Shown here one piece after another: positions 53,515 to 63,089 of a DNA stretch of 64,000 bases. Within the stretch, counting starts at the first letter, position 1. Each line of letters starts with the position of its first letter. Origin of the DNA: Streptomyces camponoticapitis (GTDB lineage: Bacteria; Actinomycetota; Actinomycetes; Streptomycetales; Streptomycetaceae); assembly GCF_014646115.1 (NCBI RefSeq), contig NZ_BMMV01000003.1:278770-342769 (forward strand), in the 5' to 3' direction. The position numbers and the translations under genes are program-made. Below the pieces are notes generated by a model that worked only from the letters and a program-made list of their open reading frames with translations, was not told where the DNA came from and ran no database searches.

Positions 53515-55026
53515 TCAGTCGAAGCGGACGGCGAGAATCACGACGTCCTCCGCGCTCCCGCGCGCGCCGGGGCCGGACACGTCCGCCCCGCCGGGCAGCA
53601 CCAGCCTCAGCACGTGGTCGGCGATCGCCCCCGGGTCGTCCCGGAGGCTCCTGGGCACGCTCGCGGCCGCCGCGTGCAGCCGGGCGAAGGCCCGGTCCAT
53701 CGGGTCGCCGGTGCGGCGCAGCAGGCCGTCGGTGTACAGCAGCACCGTTTCTCCTTGCGCGGGCGACACCGCCACGCTCGGCGCCTCCCAGCAGGACAGC
53801 ATCCCCAGCGGCGCCGACAGGCTCGTCTCGACGAACTCCGTACGCCGCTCCCCCACGATCAGCGGCGGCGCGTGCCCGGCACCCGCGAGCACGATCCTGC
53901 GCGACGCGGGTTCGGTGTGGGCGAAGAGCACGGTGGCGGTACGAGCCGGTTCGGTCAGCCGCAGCAGCAGTTCGAGGTCGGACAGTACGGCGACGGGGTC
54001 CTCGCCCTCCATCACCGCGTACGCCCGCAGGGAGGCCCGCAGCCGTCCCATCGCGGCCAGAGCGCTCGGCCCCGACCCGCTCACCGAGCCGACGGCCAGC
54101 CCCAGAGCGCCGTCGGGCAGCGGCAACGCGTCGTACCAGTCGCCGCCGTCGCCGCCCGCGCGGTGCCGTACCGCGAGCCGTACGCCGGGGACGCGGGGGA
54201 GCCGGCCGGGCAGCAGCTCGTCGGCGATCGTGCTCTCACGCGCGCGGGTCGACTCCAGCTCCAGGAGGCGCGCCAGATGCTCGGCGGCGTAGCGGGCGTA
54301 GAGACCCACCAGATGGCGCTGCCTTTCGACCGGTTCGGCGGGTTCGTCGTAAAACCAGCTCGCGGCGCCGATCCGGCCCGCCGTCTCGGCGGTGAGGGAG
54401 ACCGCGTACGTGGCGCTGTAGCCGAGCCGGACGGCCACTTCACGGTGGCGCGGGTCCAGGCCCGGGTCGCCGAGTACGTCTCCCACGGACTCGGCGGCGG
54501 TCGCGGGCTCCGTGGTCTCGTCGAGGAGCCTTCCGTAGGAGGTCGCGGCGCGCGGCACGGTCTCCAGCTGTCCGAGGTCCCCGTGGCTGAAACCGAGTCC
54601 TACCGTCGTACGGGGAATGTGCTCGTCCGCGCGGGACGCCGGTTCGAGGACGACCAGACCGCGCGAGGAGCCGACGAGGGCCGCGCCCGCCCGGACGACC
54701 TCGTTGAGTGCCGCGTCCATCGAACCCGTCTTGGCCAGGCGTTCGGTGAGCTCGTGGAGGGTGGTCAGATCGGAGACCCAGCCGGCCAGCCGGTCCTGGA
54801 TCATCACCACCGGCGCGCCGGGGGGCTCGTGGAGGGCCGCGACAGTGTGCGCGGGAGCCGGAAGTGCTGAATCGATTCCAGCCACTTTCGGCATGTGCGG
54901 AGCGCTCATGGCAACCGGCTTTCTGACTGGTGCGTTTCGCGCAATAGCATCGCAAACCACCAGATGATTCTGCGCCACTATCAGTGCATCCACATGTACA
55001 CGCACAACTGAGGCGATGTCCAGCAT
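53515..55026 (-). CDS. PP2C-type (SpoIIE-like) phosphatase with GAF domain
   Basis: This encodes 503 residues. A leader (about 1-60) precedes a GAF domain (about 75-245, TLHELTERLAKTGSMDAALN to GRIGAASWFYDEPAE). A SpoIIE/RsbU-type PP2C domain follows (about 290-500), with GGDWYDALPLPDGALGLAVG (metal-binding Asp), LAGAGHAPPLIV and VLLYTDGLLRRTG. Such enzymes dephosphorylate anti-anti-sigma factors. ATG 55026 (MLDIASVVRVHVDAL) fits relatives, with AGGA upstream; MSAPHMPKV at 54909 is the alternative. Two HATPase proteins encoded nearby (51211, 58435) are possible antagonists. Confidence 0.88.
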   Translation of the reverse strand: MLDIASVVRVHVDALIVAQNHLVVCDAIARNAPVRKPVAMSAPHMPKVAGIDSALPAPAHTVAALHEPPGAPVVMIQDRLAGWVSDLTTLHELTERLAKTGSMDAALNEVVRAGAALVGSSRGLVVLEPASRADEHIPRTTVGLGFSHGDLGQLETVPRAATSYGRLLDETTEPATAAESVGDVLGDPGLDPRHREVAVRLGYSATYAVSLTAETAGRIGAASWFYDEPAEPVERQRHLVGLYARYAAEHLARLLELESTRARESTIADELLPGRLPRVPGVRLAVRHRAGGDGGDWYDALPLPDGALGLAVGSVSGSGPSALAAMGRLRASLRAYAVMEGEDPVAVLSDLELLLRLTEPARTATVLFAHTEPASRRIVLAGAGHAPPLIVGERRTEFVETSLSAPLGMLSCWEAPSVAVSPAQGETVLLYTDGLLRRTGDPMDRAFARLHAAAASVPRSLRDDPGAIADHVLRLVLPGGADVSGPGARGSAEDVVILAVRFD

Positions 55027-55547
55027 TGTCCTGGCGGAACTACTGGTGTCTGTGCGACGGTCAACTTGGCCCGAAAATGACCCCGGCGCAGTATTCTGCG
55101 ATCGACTGAGGGAACTCGACAGGGGCCTCCCCGGTGAAGCGCAGGCGACATCGAGGAGGAGCGTCATTCCGCACGTGATGGGTACGTGAACGGTGACGGA
55201 CAGGGGCAGTTGGGACGGCCCCGGAACCTGACGGACGGCTCCGGCGTCTTAACCGCCGTAGCCCGCGCGCCATCCCGGAGTGGCGGGGCTGTCACAGCGG
55301 GACGACAGACCATTGAGTGCGCCACCCATCGCCACGCGTTTAATGAAGTACAGACTGCGTTCGGCCCAGGAGCGGCGAGTCCTGCCGCAGGTTGACGAAG
55401 TCCGACTGTGCCCCGTCCAAAGGGGCGGCGGAGCGTCGACGACACACGTCGACTGTACGCACAGCGATACGCACAGTGAAGCCATGCACACAGATTTACC
55501 GGTGTGGCATGTGGACCTCGGCGTTCAACGGAAAGGAACGAGCGCTC
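55027..55547. other. 521-base divergent intergenic region (PP2C / primase-like gene)
   Basis: No gene is supported. Short open frames such as a GTG-started one at 55186-55395 have no ribosome-binding site or recognisable product. Two GTCGAC copies (55435-55440, 55448-55453) and GC-rich short repeats are visible, but no clear promoter or riboswitch. Confidence 0.45.
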
Positions 55548-56231
55548 ATGCGCGAGATCCTCGGAAGGCGACGCAGGCTCCTGTTCAGGCGCAAGGGGAT
55601 GCCTGCCCCACTCGAAGCGGCGCTGACATGCGCCACGGCATGGCAGTGGCCCGTACTTCCCGGAGTCGGCCTCAAGACGTCCGGCGGACGGGGCGACCGC
55701 GGCCACGGCTGCGCCTGCCCGGATCCCGAGTGCGCCGTACCCGGCGCGCACCCCTTCGACCCAGGCCTGCTGGCCGCGACGACAGACGAACGCATGGTGC
55801 GCTGGTGGTGGGCCAACCGGCCCACGGCGCCGATCGTGCTCGCCAACGGAGACACCGCGCCGTGCGCGGTGAGTCTGCCCGCCGCCGCCGCGGAGCGTGC
55901 GCTGGTGGCACTGGACGAGATGGGTATGCGCCTCGGCCCGGTCGTGGCGACCCCCACCCGCTGGTCGCTGCTGGTGGCCCCGTACACCCTGGAACGGCTC
56001 GGCGAGCTGCTCTTCGCCAAGGACTGGGTGCCCAGTTCGCTCCGCTTCCACGGCGAGGGCGGCTATCTGGTGCTCCCGCCGTCCGAGGCGGCCGGCGGTC
56101 AGGTCCGCTGGGAGCGGGCGCCACTGCCCGGCTCGGCGTCGCCGTGGCTGCCCGACGTGGAGGCTGTCGTGGACGCGCTGGTCGAGGCGAGCACGAGCGC
56201 GCCGGACGGCGGCAGCAGGCTCGCTTACTGA
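55548..56231 (+). CDS. Bifunctional primase-polymerase (Prim-Pol) domain protein, apparently degenerate
   Basis: The 227-residue product resembles the N-terminal Prim-Pol (PF09250) domain: WQWPVLPGVGLKT, a Cys-rich CACPDPECAVPGAHP insert, LAATTDERMVRWWWANRPTAPIVLANG and LPPSEAAGGQVRW. Where active enzymes have the catalytic D-V-D after the glycine loop, this protein reads DTAPCAVSLPA, so the metal-binding acids seem to be missing. It stands alone, without a helicase or primase domain. ATG 55548 (MREILGRRRRLL, GGAAAGGAACG upstream) begins with a basic helix that could bind DNA. It may be a regulatory rather than catalytic protein. Confidence 0.75.
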   Translation: MREILGRRRRLLFRRKGMPAPLEAALTCATAWQWPVLPGVGLKTSGGRGDRGHGCACPDPECAVPGAHPFDPGLLAATTDERMVRWWWANRPTAPIVLANGDTAPCAVSLPAAAAERALVALDEMGMRLGPVVATPTRWSLLVAPYTLERLGELLFAKDWVPSSLRFHGEGGYLVLPPSEAAGGQVRWERAPLPGSASPWLPDVEAVVDALVEASTSAPDGGSRLAY

Positions 56232-56428
56232 ACACCGGGTGCGTAGGCACCGACATTCCGGGCCGTGCCTGCCGAGGCGCGGCCCGGTTTCTGTTCCCTC
56301 CGTCACTCGTACGGGTGCGAGGTGGACCGGGTTGTACGGGAAATGGGCGCGCGGCGTGCCGGGCGCCCCGATCGCGCCGCTATCTTCGGCCGAGGTCAAG
56401 GATCTTCCCGGCAGCGGCAGGTGGGCCC

Positions 56429-56941
56429 ATGAATCCTCGTGTGATCGGGCTCGCCACCGTGGTGGTGTTCACCGCCCTGCTGCCACTGGCCGCCTCGGCG
56501 GGGCCCGCGGGCGGCCCCACAGCGCGCTCCGCGCCCCCTGCCGCGCTCCAGGAGCCTCAGAAGCTCCACGAACCGGAGAACGGCGGGGCGCCCTCCGGCG
56601 AGCGCTGCGGCCCGGCGCTCACGTCGCGTGACGGGATCGAGGCCCAGACCTGCGTTCTGACCGAGAACGGGGACACCTGGGGCCGTACGTACTACCGGAA
56701 TGCGTCAGGTGAGGAATTGCGTTCCGTGCTCAGCCTGATGGCACCCGAGGGGCGGACCGTTCAGTCCCACTGCGTGGTCGAAGACGGCGACGAGCCGGGT
56801 TCTTGTGAAACTCCGCGTGAACGTACGGCGGGAAAACCCGAGCGGTACTGGGCGGTGACGGAGTTCGCGGGAAGTGGTGACGGGACCGGGCCGCTGTTGC
56901 TCAGGTCCGGCAGCAACTCGGCAGCTCGGTCGGCCAGTTGA
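56429..56941 (+). CDS. Small secreted protein of unknown function
   Basis: This encodes 170 residues with a signal peptide MNPRVIGLATVVVFTALLPLAASA (cleavage near 24, written here in two parts of the same segment). The mature part has four cysteines (ERCGPALTS, AQTCVLTEN, SHCVVEDG, GSCETPRE), likely two disulfides, and a central WGRTYYRNASGEEL segment. No family was recognised. AGGTGGGCCC precedes the ATG. It is followed by a strong terminator. Confidence 0.65.
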   Translation: MNPRVIGLATVVVFTALLPLAASAGPAGGPTARSAPPAALQEPQKLHEPENGGAPSGERCGPALTSRDGIEAQTCVLTENGDTWGRTYYRNASGEELRSVLSLMAPEGRTVQSHCVVEDGDEPGSCETPRERTAGKPERYWAVTEFAGSGDGTGPLLLRSGSNSAARSAS

Positions 56942-57050
56942 GGGGTCGCGTCCGCTTCGCGGTAGCGACGGCCGAGAGGCATCACAACGCCGCGACAACT
57001 CTGCAGTCTTCACTCCGGAAATTGCAGGAAGGGCGCCGGGGAACGAAGGC

Positions 57051-57090
57051 GCCCGGTCGCTGGCGACGGGGGATGCACCAGCGACCGGGC
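57051..57090 (+). terminator. Terminator after the secreted protein gene
   Basis: Perfect 13-base arms GCCCGGTCGCTGG (57051-57063) and CCAGCGACCGGGC (57078-57090) enclose a 14-base loop and are followed by TTCTAG, 109 bases after the stop. Confidence 0.75.
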
Positions 57091-57213
57091 TTCTAGAACG
57101 GTAACAAGAGATCGGCGGTTAGCAAATTCGATCTGATGTATTCGGACAAGAAATTACTTGCCGGTACGGGCAGTTGTGACCACTGTCACTGTGAGCGACG
57201 AATTTCGTCACGC

Positions 57214-58194
57214 TCAGCTGAGGGTCACTTGGCGGTTGGTGAGCCCGCCCCTCGCGCGCCGCTCGTCCCCGGTCAGCGGAGCGTCCACCGCGAGGGCCGC
57301 CGCCAGCCGCTCCTGGAGCTCCGCGGCGGGCTTCTCGCAGTCCTCCGCGCGCATCGCGCTCGGCAGGTCCCAGACCGGGACCGTCAGCCCGTGCGCCCGG
57401 AAGGAGCCGACCAGCCGCGTCCCCTCGCCGAGACTCGACGTGCCGGCGGCGTGCAGCCGGGCGAGCGCGTCGAGCAGCTTCTCCTCGGGGTGCGGCATGA
57501 CCCACCGCAGATGGTTCTTGTCGGGCGTCTCGCACCAGTACGCGGCGTCCGTGCCGGTGAGCTTCACCGTCGGGATCGCCGCGGCGTTGGCGCGCTCCAG
57601 CGACGCCGTCACCTCGGGGGTCGCGTTCTCGGCGTCCGGCACCCAGAACTCGAAGCCGGAGTGCACGACCGGCGCGAAATCGCCCTCCGGGTCCAGCAGG
57701 TCCTGCAGGCGCGGCCCGTCGGCCGGAACGCGCTGCGCGGCGACCGGGTTGCCGGGCTCGGCGGTCAGCGCCCGCTGGAGCGTGTCGGCGAGGTCGCGGC
57801 TGAGGTCGCCGGACGACGTGTCGTTCTGGAGGGCGAGCAGGACGGAGCCGTCGTCGCGGCGCAGCGCGGGCCAGGCCATCGGCAGGACGGTCGCGAGCGT
57901 CACGGACGGTACGCCGTCGGGCAGGCCGCCCTTGAGGGTCAGCTCGGCGGTCGCGGCGGGCACCAGCTCGCGCAGCGCGATCCAGTCGCACTCGCCGGCC
58001 AGCCCGTCGAAGGGGCGCTGGACCAGCTCGGTGACGGCATGGGCGGCGGCCCGGCCGTGACAGGCCTTGTAGCGGCGGCCCGAGCCGCACGGGCAGGGCT
58101 CGCGTGCGCCCACGACCGGAATGGGCCCGTCAGTGAGCTGAGCCTTGGCGGACTGAGCCTTCGCGGCCTTGGTCTGGGGGCGCTTCTTGGCCAT
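57214..58194 (-). CDS. DUF5926 family protein with SEC-C zinc motif
   Basis: The 326-residue product starts with a basic helix (MAKKRPQTKAAKAQSAKAQ), followed by a SEC-C zinc motif EPCPCGSGRRYKACHG (about residues 32-47), the C-terminal SecA-type metal-binding motif. The remainder (about 50-320) is the actinobacterial DUF5926 domain with unknown function. Proteins with SEC-C are often tied to ribosome or nucleic-acid binding. The ATG lies 19 bases from a GGAGAAGCC sequence. It is convergent with the secreted protein gene. Confidence 0.85.
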   Translation of the reverse strand: MAKKRPQTKAAKAQSAKAQLTDGPIPVVGAREPCPCGSGRRYKACHGRAAAHAVTELVQRPFDGLAGECDWIALRELVPAATAELTLKGGLPDGVPSVTLATVLPMAWPALRRDDGSVLLALQNDTSSGDLSRDLADTLQRALTAEPGNPVAAQRVPADGPRLQDLLDPEGDFAPVVHSGFEFWVPDAENATPEVTASLERANAAAIPTVKLTGTDAAYWCETPDKNHLRWVMPHPEEKLLDALARLHAAGTSSLGEGTRLVGSFRAHGLTVPVWDLPSAMRAEDCEKPAAELQERLAAALAVDAPLTGDERRARGGLTNRQVTLS

Positions 58195-58434
58195 GGTGGC
58201 TTCTCCCGATAGCGGCAGTGCGGTGTCGGCGCGAGCCTAGCCGTACCGCGTATTGCCGTGGGCGCAACGCCCCATCGGGGGAGGGTGGGTGGCGGCGCGT
58301 ACGGGGCTCGTACGGACCCGGTGCGCACCGCTCCGCGTACGCGGCGGGCCGCCGGTATGTCGGCGGTGGGCCGGCTTCCGGTCCTGCCCGGCGAGGGCGC
58401 TCCTTCCGGCCCGCGCCGCGGTCCGCCCGTCAGA

Positions 58435-58950
58435 TCAGTCGTCGGCCGGGTCGAACGCGTCGGCGAAGCCCAGATCAGAGACATCGACGCGCGTAGCGAA
58501 ATCGTCGTGGTGGCGTCCTTCGGTGACGATGACCCAGACGGTCACCTCGCCGGCGGAGCCGTCCCGTACGCCCCAGTCCTGGGCGAGCGAGCTGATGATG
58601 TTGAGACCGCGGCCGCCGCGCGCGGTCACCGAGGGTGTGGCCGGAACCGGTCGCGTCGGCCCGCCGCCGTCCGTCACCTCGACGGTCAGCCGGCCCGCTC
58701 CGTCGACCTCCCAGGCCGCGCGTACGTCGCCGTCACCGATCTCTGCCCGGCCCAGCGGCCTGCCGTGCCGGCAGGCGTTGCTGAGAAGCTCGGAGAGGAT
58801 CAGTACGGCGTCGTCGACGACCGCGTCCGACATTCCTCGGCGGCGCAACTGCTCGCGCATCCGATGCCTTGCCTGTCCCACGCCCGCAGGGCCATGGGGA
58901 ACGGCCATGCTCGACGACGTGGGCACTTCCTGTGCCACCACAAACGCCAC
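58435..58950 (-). CDS. Anti-sigma-factor-type ATP-binding protein (HATPase_c_2)
   Basis: This encodes 171 residues with a GHKL ATPase domain: LILSELLSNACRHGRP (N-box), VTDGGGPTRPV (G1) and RGGRGLNIISSLAQDWGV (G2). It starts at GTG 58950 (VAFVVAQEVP), eight bases behind AGGAGG; an in-frame opening to 59037 is unsupported. With the similar gene at 51211 and the PP2C gene at 53515, it forms part of a partner-switching group typical of Streptomyces. Confidence 0.85.
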   Translation of the reverse strand: MAFVVAQEVPTSSSMAVPHGPAGVGQARHRMREQLRRRGMSDAVVDDAVLILSELLSNACRHGRPLGRAEIGDGDVRAAWEVDGAGRLTVEVTDGGGPTRPVPATPSVTARGGRGLNIISSLAQDWGVRDGSAGEVTVWVIVTEGRHHDDFATRVDVSDLGFADAFDPADD

Positions 58951-59112
58951 CCCCGAGACCTCCTTTGCCCCACGCCACGGTGTGAATGCCCCAATGGCCT
59001 GGACCGGAAACCGGCCAAGGTGAGACCAGTGACGCACTCAACAGGCTCGAACACTTACCGAACGCGCCGGTGCACTCCAAGTCACCCTCCGTGCACCCCA
59101 ATTCCTGGCAAA

Positions 59113-59922
59113 TCAGGCAAGGCGCCCCAGTTGGGACAGCACCTGTTTGGGGCGGTTGGTGATGATTGCCTCCACTCCGAGACTCACGCAGAGTTCGACG
59201 TCTTCCGGTTCGTTCACCGTCCACACGTGGACACGGTGGCCCGCTTTGTGCAGCCGTTCCACATAGCCCGGCTGATTGCGCACGATGCGGATGCCGGGCC
59301 CCGCGATCCGGGCTCCCGCCGGCAGCCGGCCGTCGCGCAGCCGGGGTGAGACGAACTGCATCAGATAGACCGTCGGCAGTTGCGGCGCCGCGTCGGCGAT
59401 GCGGTGCAGCGAGCGGGCCGAGAAGCTCATGATGCGTACGGGCGACTCCCCGGGGGCCGGACCGTCGAGTCCGAAGCGCGCCAGCATCTGGAGCAGCCGC
59501 TCCTCCACCTGTCCGGCCCAGCGGGTGGGATGTTTGGTCTCGATGGCGAGCTCGATGCGCCGGTCGGTGTCGGCGATGAGTTCGAGCAGCCGCTCAAGCG
59601 TCAGTACGGAGGTGAGGGAGCGGTCCTTCCAGTCCGGGCTCTCCTCGCTGTCCATGGTCTCCATCCAGGAGCCGAAGTCGAGGGTGGCCAGATCGGCGAG
59701 CTCCAGGGCGGAGACGGCGCCGCGTCCGTTGGAGGTGCGGTTCACGCGACGGTCGTGTACGCACACGAGGTGCCCGTCGGCGGTCAGCCGTACATCGCAT
59801 TCCAGTGCGTCGGCGCCGTCCTCGATGGCCTTCTTGTATGCGGCCAGAGTGTGTTCAGGGGCGTCCTCGGAGGCTCCTCGGTGGGCGACGACCTGGATGC
59901 TGGGCTGCCGTGCTTGAGTCAC
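59113..59922 (-). CDS. Glycerophosphodiester phosphodiesterase
   Basis: The 269-residue product is a GDPD TIM barrel with the catalytic start VVAHRGASEDAPEHTLAAY (His-Arg), EDGADALECDVRLTADGHLVCVHD (Glu, Asp, His) and later IELAIETKH. It hydrolyses glycerophosphodiesters to glycerol 3-phosphate and an alcohol. No signal peptide is seen, so it acts in the cytoplasm. GTG start near the complement of 59922. Divergent from htrA; no clear PHO box was found in the spacer. Confidence 0.94.
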   Translation of the reverse strand: MTQARQPSIQVVAHRGASEDAPEHTLAAYKKAIEDGADALECDVRLTADGHLVCVHDRRVNRTSNGRGAVSALELADLATLDFGSWMETMDSEESPDWKDRSLTSVLTLERLLELIADTDRRIELAIETKHPTRWAGQVEERLLQMLARFGLDGPAPGESPVRIMSFSARSLHRIADAAPQLPTVYLMQFVSPRLRDGRLPAGARIAGPGIRIVRNQPGYVERLHKAGHRVHVWTVNEPEDVELCVSLGVEAIITNRPKQVLSQLGRLA

Positions 59923-60191
59923 CCCGCCATGGTGTCACCGAGACGGGGTAAGCGTGCGGCGGTCCCCCTGCTGGGCCGAGCTGCGGATGCGTCCCGTTTG
60001 TCCAGTAATAAAGGATGGCGGGGAGACACACAGGTCCTGCTTACCGTGGCCTGACGTGCTGTGGGAAAAGCTGAGGGCAGAGACGTACGAGAGACATGTC
60101 CATGCCGAAGGGGTGTGCCGACACCTGAACGCGGCGGAAAACAGCGGAACTCTTGCCGAAGAATGATGCGGAACCTGAGGAGTAAAAGACT

Positions 60192-61691
60192 GTGAGCACC
60201 GAGAACGAGGGCACAGCGGTCCCGTCCGCCCCGTCCGTACCTCCCGTGCCGGTTGCCGCTCCCGAGGGCACGCCCGCGTCCGCTCCGAGGGAGTTCACCC
60301 ACGAGCGGCAGCACGCGGGCCAGGGGGGCTACGCGAGTCACGGGGGTGACCCCGATCAGCCGGGGCGGCCCGGTGAGCCCGGTCACGGCTCCGAGCCCAC
60401 CACGCAGTTGCCCGGAGCCGTACCGGCGTACCACCCCGGCTCGACGGGACCCAGGGGCTCGGCCCCCAACGCCGGATGGCCGCCGCCCCCGCCCCCGCCG
60501 AACCAGCCTCATTACGGAGGCGGTGGCGGATGGGGCGAGCCGCCCGCGTCCGGCCCCCAGCCGTCGCGTAAGCGGCCCGGCGGGCTGATCGCCGCGGTCC
60601 TCGCGTCGGCGCTGGTCGCCGGTGTGGTCGGCGGCGGGATCGGCTTCTGGGCGGCGGACAACAGTGACGACAGCGTCGGCGGCGGATCGTCCACGATCTC
60701 CGCGGCCGACCCCGCCCTCAAACGCGAGGCGGGCAGCACGGCCGCGGTGGCCGGCGAGGCGCTCCCGAGCGTGGTCACCATCACCGCGCAGGCGCAGGGC
60801 GGCGACGGCGGTACGGGCACGGGCTTCATCTACGACAAGCAGGGCCACATCCTCACGAACAACCACGTCGTGGCGTCGGCCGCCGACGGCGGAGACCTGA
60901 CGGCGACGTTCTCCAACGGCAAGGAGTACGCGGCCGAGGTCGTCGGCCGCGCCGAGGGTTACGACGTCGCCGTGATGAAGCTGAAGGACCCGCCGTCCGG
61001 GCTGAAGCCGCTGGCGCTGGGCAATTCGGACAAGGTGGCCGTAGGTGATTCGACGATCGCGATCGGCGCGCCGTTCGGCCTCTCCAACACCGTCACCACG
61101 GGCATCATCAGCGCCAAGAACCGCCCGGTGGCCTCCGGCGACGGCACCAGCGACAAGAACTCGTACATGAGCGCCCTCCAGACCGACGCCTCGATCAACC
61201 CCGGCAACTCCGGCGGTCCGCTGCTGGACGCGCGCGGGGCCGTGATCGGCATGAACTCTGCCATCCAGCCCACGGGCGGTGGCGGTGGCGGTGGAGGCGC
61301 CCAGTCGGGCTCGGTCGGCCTCGGGTTCGCCATCCCGATCAACCAGGCGCGGACCGTCGCGGGGGAGCTCATCAAGACCGGCCAGCCCGTCTACCCGGTC
61401 ATCGGCGCGACGGTCTCCATGACGGAGGGCGGCGACGGCGCGACGATCTCGGGCGACGACGCGGGCGGCACCCCGGCGGTGACGCCGGACGGGCCGGCCG
61501 CGAAGGCGGGGCTCAAGTCCGGTGACGTCATCACGAAGTTCAACAACGTGCAGATCGACAGCGGTCCGACGCTGATCAGCGAGATCTGGACACACAAGCC
61601 GGGCGACAAGATCAAGATCACGTATACGCGCGACGGCAAGGAGTCGCAGGTCGACGTCACCTTGGGCGAGCGCAAGGGCGACACCCGGTAG
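60192..61691 (+). CDS. HtrA/DegP-type membrane-anchored serine protease
   Basis: This encodes 499 residues. A Pro/Gly-rich cytoplasmic region (1-125) precedes one membrane helix (about 131-155), so the protease faces outside. The trypsin-like domain (about 180-385) has the triad H225 (TNNHVV), D258 (GYDVAVMKL) and S340 (NPGNSGGPLL). A PDZ domain (about 395-490) ends the chain. HtrA proteases remove misfolded envelope proteins. The GTG start follows GAGGAGTAAAAGACT. A long perfect hairpin follows, so it is monocistronic. Confidence 0.95.
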   Translation: MSTENEGTAVPSAPSVPPVPVAAPEGTPASAPREFTHERQHAGQGGYASHGGDPDQPGRPGEPGHGSEPTTQLPGAVPAYHPGSTGPRGSAPNAGWPPPPPPPNQPHYGGGGGWGEPPASGPQPSRKRPGGLIAAVLASALVAGVVGGGIGFWAADNSDDSVGGGSSTISAADPALKREAGSTAAVAGEALPSVVTITAQAQGGDGGTGTGFIYDKQGHILTNNHVVASAADGGDLTATFSNGKEYAAEVVGRAEGYDVAVMKLKDPPSGLKPLALGNSDKVAVGDSTIAIGAPFGLSNTVTTGIISAKNRPVASGDGTSDKNSYMSALQTDASINPGNSGGPLLDARGAVIGMNSAIQPTGGGGGGGGAQSGSVGLGFAIPINQARTVAGELIKTGQPVYPVIGATVSMTEGGDGATISGDDAGGTPAVTPDGPAAKAGLKSGDVITKFNNVQIDSGPTLISEIWTHKPGDKIKITYTRDGKESQVDVTLGERKGDTR

Positions 61692-61718
61692 GGGCGACAC
61701 GCAGGGGAGCGGGGGAAG

Positions 61719-61768
61719 GGCAGACGGACGGGGCGCCGGATGGGGGTTCGGCGCCCCGTCCGTCTGCC
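61719..61768 (+). terminator. Terminator of the HtrA-type gene
   Basis: Perfect 19-base arms (61719-61737 and 61750-61768, beginning GGCAGACGGACG) with a 12-base loop lie 28 bases after the stop. Their length and symmetry suggest a strong, possibly bidirectional terminator. Confidence 0.85.
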
Positions 61769-61931
61769 GGTCCGTCCGTCTGTCACAAGTGCCCGTCTGT
61801 CACGTGCGGCCGGTCGTCGTCGCCCGTCAGGTGCGAAACGCTGATTTAACCGTGACGGCCGGGCCGTGAAATATGCCTCGGACACCTTTCTCCCAGATCT
61901 GACGTGATGACCCGTCCGGGAGAGGTACGGC

Positions 61932-63050
61932 ATGCGAGGAATCCTGCGTCGAACCGCGTTGCTGACGGCGGTCGTTGCCCTGACCGCCGGCACAGCCACC
62001 GCCGCCGAACAGCACAAGTCCCCAGCCAAGCGCCCCAAGGTGGCGGTCATCGGCACCGGAGGAACGATCGCCGGGGTGAGCGACAGCAGGGTGGACTTCC
62101 AGGACTACCAGTCCGGCAAGATCCCCGTCTCCGAGCTTGTCGGTGACCTCAAGCCCGAGGTGAACGAGATAGCCGACGTGTCCACCGTGCAGTTCGGCAA
62201 CAAGGGCTCCGGCAGCTACTCCATAGCCGACTTCCGCGAGTTGACCCTGGCGGTCGACAAAGCCCTCCGTACGAATGACGCGGCCGTCGTCACCACCGGC
62301 ACGGACACGATGGAGGAGTTCGCCTACTGGCTCGATCTGACGGTCCGCAGCGACAAGCCGGTGATTCTCACCGGGGCCATGCGCCCGTGGACCGTCCTCG
62401 GTACGGACGGCCCCGCGAACCTGTACAACGCGATCCAGCTCGCTGCCGGCGGGAAGACCACCTGCTTCGGCAGCGTCATCATGCTCAACGACGAGATCCA
62501 GGCCGCGCGTGAGGTGCGCAAGACGGACGCGCTGCGCATGGACACCTTCAACAGCGGCGCGAGCGGGTCGCTGGGCGTCGTTGACCAGGACCGCGTCCGG
62601 ATCAACAGGGCGCCCGCACGCATCGAGAAGTGCGGGAAGCCGAGCTGGCGCACCCCCTTCGACGTCGGCCGCATCGCGGAGAAGGACCTGCCGAAGGTCG
62701 AGATCGCGTACAGCTACCAGGGCGCGGGCGGCGAGGCGGTGAAGGCGTTCGCCGACGCGGGCGCGGACGGTGTCGTCACAGCGGGTACGGGCGCGGGCGG
62801 CATCTCGTCCTCGATGTCGGCGGCCCGCACCGATGCCACCAAGCAGGGCGTGGTGTTCGCGTCCACCACCCGTACGGGCAACGGCGCCGTCTACGACGGA
62901 GGTGACGGCGCGGTGGTCGGGGCGGCCGACCTCAGCCCGCAGAAGGCCCGCATCCTGCTGCTGCTCTCGCTGGCGAAGACGGACGATGTGGAGAAGATCC
63001 GCGGGTGGTTCACGACCCTGGGGACGGCGGAGTTCAACAGCCACGGGTAG
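61932..63050 (+). CDS. Secreted L-asparaginase (type II-like)
   Basis: The 372-residue product has a signal peptide (MRGILRRTALLTAVVALTAG, cleaved near A24) and an asparaginase domain with VAVIGTGGTIAGVSD (first catalytic Thr near 45) and AVVTTGTDTMEEFAYW (second catalytic Thr-Asp). It hydrolyses extracellular asparagine to aspartate. Length is that of type II enzymes with an extension. GGGAGAGGTACGGC precedes the ATG. It ends 39 bases before the convergent sigma-factor gene. Confidence 0.95.
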   Translation: MRGILRRTALLTAVVALTAGTATAAEQHKSPAKRPKVAVIGTGGTIAGVSDSRVDFQDYQSGKIPVSELVGDLKPEVNEIADVSTVQFGNKGSGSYSIADFRELTLAVDKALRTNDAAVVTTGTDTMEEFAYWLDLTVRSDKPVILTGAMRPWTVLGTDGPANLYNAIQLAAGGKTTCFGSVIMLNDEIQAAREVRKTDALRMDTFNSGASGSLGVVDQDRVRINRAPARIEKCGKPSWRTPFDVGRIAEKDLPKVEIAYSYQGAGGEAVKAFADAGADGVVTAGTGAGGISSSMSAARTDATKQGVVFASTTRTGNGAVYDGGDGAVVGAADLSPQKARILLLLSLAKTDDVEKIRGWFTTLGTAEFNSHG

Positions 63051-63089
63051 GTGACAGGGGCCGGGGCCGCGGTCGGCGAGGGGCGGGCG

